Below, one piece after another: positions 4,470 to 5,136 of a stretch of DNA of 5,136 bases. The notes below the pieces were generated by a model. The model was given only the letters and a program-made list of their open reading frames with translations. It did not search any database and was not told where the DNA came from. A program made the position numbers and the translations under genes. The stretch comes from Microcaldota archaeon (GTDB lineage: Archaea; Micrarchaeota; Micrarchaeia; Anstonellales; Bilamarchaeaceae), in assembly GCA_013331535.1 (NCBI GenBank), contig DUGF01000047.1, forward strand, positions 8,540 through 13,675. Direction: 5' to 3'. The first letter of the stretch is position 1. Every line of letters begins with the position of its first letter.

Positions 4470-4781
4470 ATGACAAAGGTAGATCCATATTTGCATGCCG
4501 TGCTTCTCTTGCACGGAGCTGGAAAAGAAGTAACAAAGGATGCACTTGTATCTGTTCTCAAATCCGCTGGTGCGGAAGTTGACGATGCAAAGGCAAAAGT
4601 CCTTTCTGAGGCAGTGAAGGGAGTCGATTTCGAAGACCTTCTGAAGAATGCGACTGCGATTGTTGCAGCACCGGTTGCAGCAGCTCCAGCAGCAGGCGAG
4701 GCCAAGAAAGAAGAGAAAAAAGAGGATGAAGGAAAGAAAGAAGAACAGGCAGCCGAAGGATTGGCAAACTTGTTTGGATGA
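4470..4781 (+). CDS. rpl12: 50S ribosomal protein uL12 (P1/P2-like acidic stalk protein)
   Basis: The 103-residue protein starts MTKVDPYLHAVLLLHGAGKE. The N-terminal helical dimerisation and uL10-binding domain (about 1-60) includes VTKDALVSVLKSAGAEVDDA and VDFEDLLKNA. An Ala/Pro hinge follows (VAAPVAAAPAAGEA), then a lysine/glutamate stretch, and the terminal peptide GLANLFG, the variant here of the GLGALFG tail that recruits elongation factors. I chose the ATG at 4470 because GGTGAT (4461-4466) lies just upstream. The ATG at 4455 would place that RBS inside the gene and add five non-family residues. It is last in the uL1-uL10-uL12 cluster and is followed by two hairpins and a T-tract. Because uL10 lacks its own tail, all factor-binding tails of the stalk would come from this protein. 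Confidence 0.95.
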   Translation: MTKVDPYLHAVLLLHGAGKEVTKDALVSVLKSAGAEVDDAKAKVLSEAVKGVDFEDLLKNATAIVAAPVAAAPAAGEAKKEEKKEDEGKKEEQAAEGLANLFG

Positions 4782-4875
4782 TTTGAAAAACAGCAGTTTT
4801 TCAAAGTTTTGAACGAAACATCGTTCAAATGATTTCCTTTAATCTTTTCTTTTTTTTTATATTTTATATTTTTTT
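4782..4875 (+). terminator. Tandem hairpins and T-tract after uL12
   Basis: Hairpin 1 is TTTGAAAAAC-agca-GTTTTTCAAA (4782-4805), 10 bp. Hairpin 2 is TTTGAACGA-aaca-TCGTTCAAA (4808-4829), 9 bp. T-rich sequence follows at 4833-4875, including runs of 9 and 7 T. The T-tract alone would serve as an archaeal terminator; the hairpins may protect the mRNA 3' end. The remaining spacer to 4966 holds no recognised gene. Confidence 0.75.
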
Positions 4876-4966
4876 GATTAGTCAGTAGTTATTAATTAGA
4901 TACAAGAAAGAGGCGAACAGAAAAAACAGGTGGAAAAAGTTTCCGAAACCTTAGAAGGTGTGCTTT

Positions 4967-5136
4967 ATGCTAGTGTCAGAACGTGAGATAAGAACCAGAA
5001 AATGTAACAGTACTCGATGTGATCAAAAACGAAGCCATATTAGGATGGAATTGCCACTCAGCGAGGACGTGCAAGAAAGAATCGGAAGAAGAATTATAAC
5101 TGCTATTGAATGTTTTAGGCCGTTAGCAGAAGTTGA
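4967..5136 (+). CDS. Unrecognised gene, 3'-truncated by window edge
   Basis: The frame is open from the ATG at 4967 to the end of the window, 56 codons, beginning MLVSEREIRTRKCNSTRCDQ. An RBS-like AAGGTG (4955-4960) lies 6 nt upstream, and an in-frame TAG at 4952-4954 limits the start to this ATG or a GTG at 4958. First codon positions are purine-rich, as in the real genes here. A CNSTRC cysteine pair (residues 13-18) and a probable helix in SEDVQERIGRRIITAIECF are visible, but I recognise no family. A weak TATA-like TTATTAATTA lies at 4889-4898. Its separate position after the strong terminator suggests its own transcript. Confidence 0.5.
   Translation, partial: MLVSEREIRTRKCNSTRCDQKRSHIRMELPLSEDVQERIGRRIITAIECFRPLAEV

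Noticed and set aside
4136..4828. 230-residue minus-strand ORF
   Set aside because: It lies antisense to uL10 and uL12, and its Ser/Ala/Phe-rich sequence mirrors their codons.
5021..5136. Minus-strand frame open from the right edge
   Set aside because: It overlaps the better supported plus-strand gene and ends at a stop without recognisable protein features.
1..5136. CRISPR array, tRNA or rRNA genes
   Set aside because: No regularly spaced direct repeats, cloverleaf-like sequences or rRNA segments were seen on either strand.

Overview
The window is archaeal. It encodes archaeal-type ribosomal proteins uS10, eL41, uL1, uL10 (P0-like) and an acidic-tailed uL12 (P1/P2-like), plus a PAC2-family proteasome-assembly protein. 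Promoters are TATA boxes, ribosome-binding sites are of the GGTGA(T) type, and gene ends carry T-rich terminators. Small gene sizes, a short two-repeat basic protein often seen in uncultured small-genome archaea, and dispersed ribosomal genes would fit a DPANN-like lineage. That placement is inference.

Layout. Bases 1-674 hold the 3' part of a PAC2-family gene, cut by the left edge. Convergent with it, 2 nt away, is a small winged-helix regulator (677-934, minus). Bases 935-1129 are a divergent promoter region with an 18-bp palindrome between two TATA boxes. They lead to a 73-residue two-repeat basic protein (1130-1351) ending in a T-rich terminator. A second promoter then drives uS10 (1558-1863) and a 37-residue eL41 gene (1884-1997). 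Bases 1998-2478 carry no recognised gene, only an uncertain ORF that looks frameshifted. A third promoter (TATA at about 2480) drives uL1 (2745-3380), uL10 (3519-4400) and uL12 (4470-4781), closed by tandem hairpins and a long T-tract. An unrecognised gene starts at 4967 and runs off the right edge.

The most unusual content is between the genes. The leaders of uS10 and uL1, on separate promoters, share a two-part structured RNA element: a 13-bp hairpin with identical arms and different loops, then a second hairpin with an internal purine-rich loop. The uL10 leader is a multi-branched fold. The uL12 leader and uL12 3' end carry hairpins with the same GAACGA/TCGTTC core and 4-nt loops. The uL1 leader also has mutually exclusive pairings next to its Shine-Dalgarno sequence. 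Together these suggest an RNA-level control or processing system for ribosomal protein genes. uL1, uL10 and uL12 build the L1 stalk and the GTPase (P) stalk of the 50S subunit, uS10 belongs to the small-subunit head, and eL41 is a tiny basic ribosomal protein.
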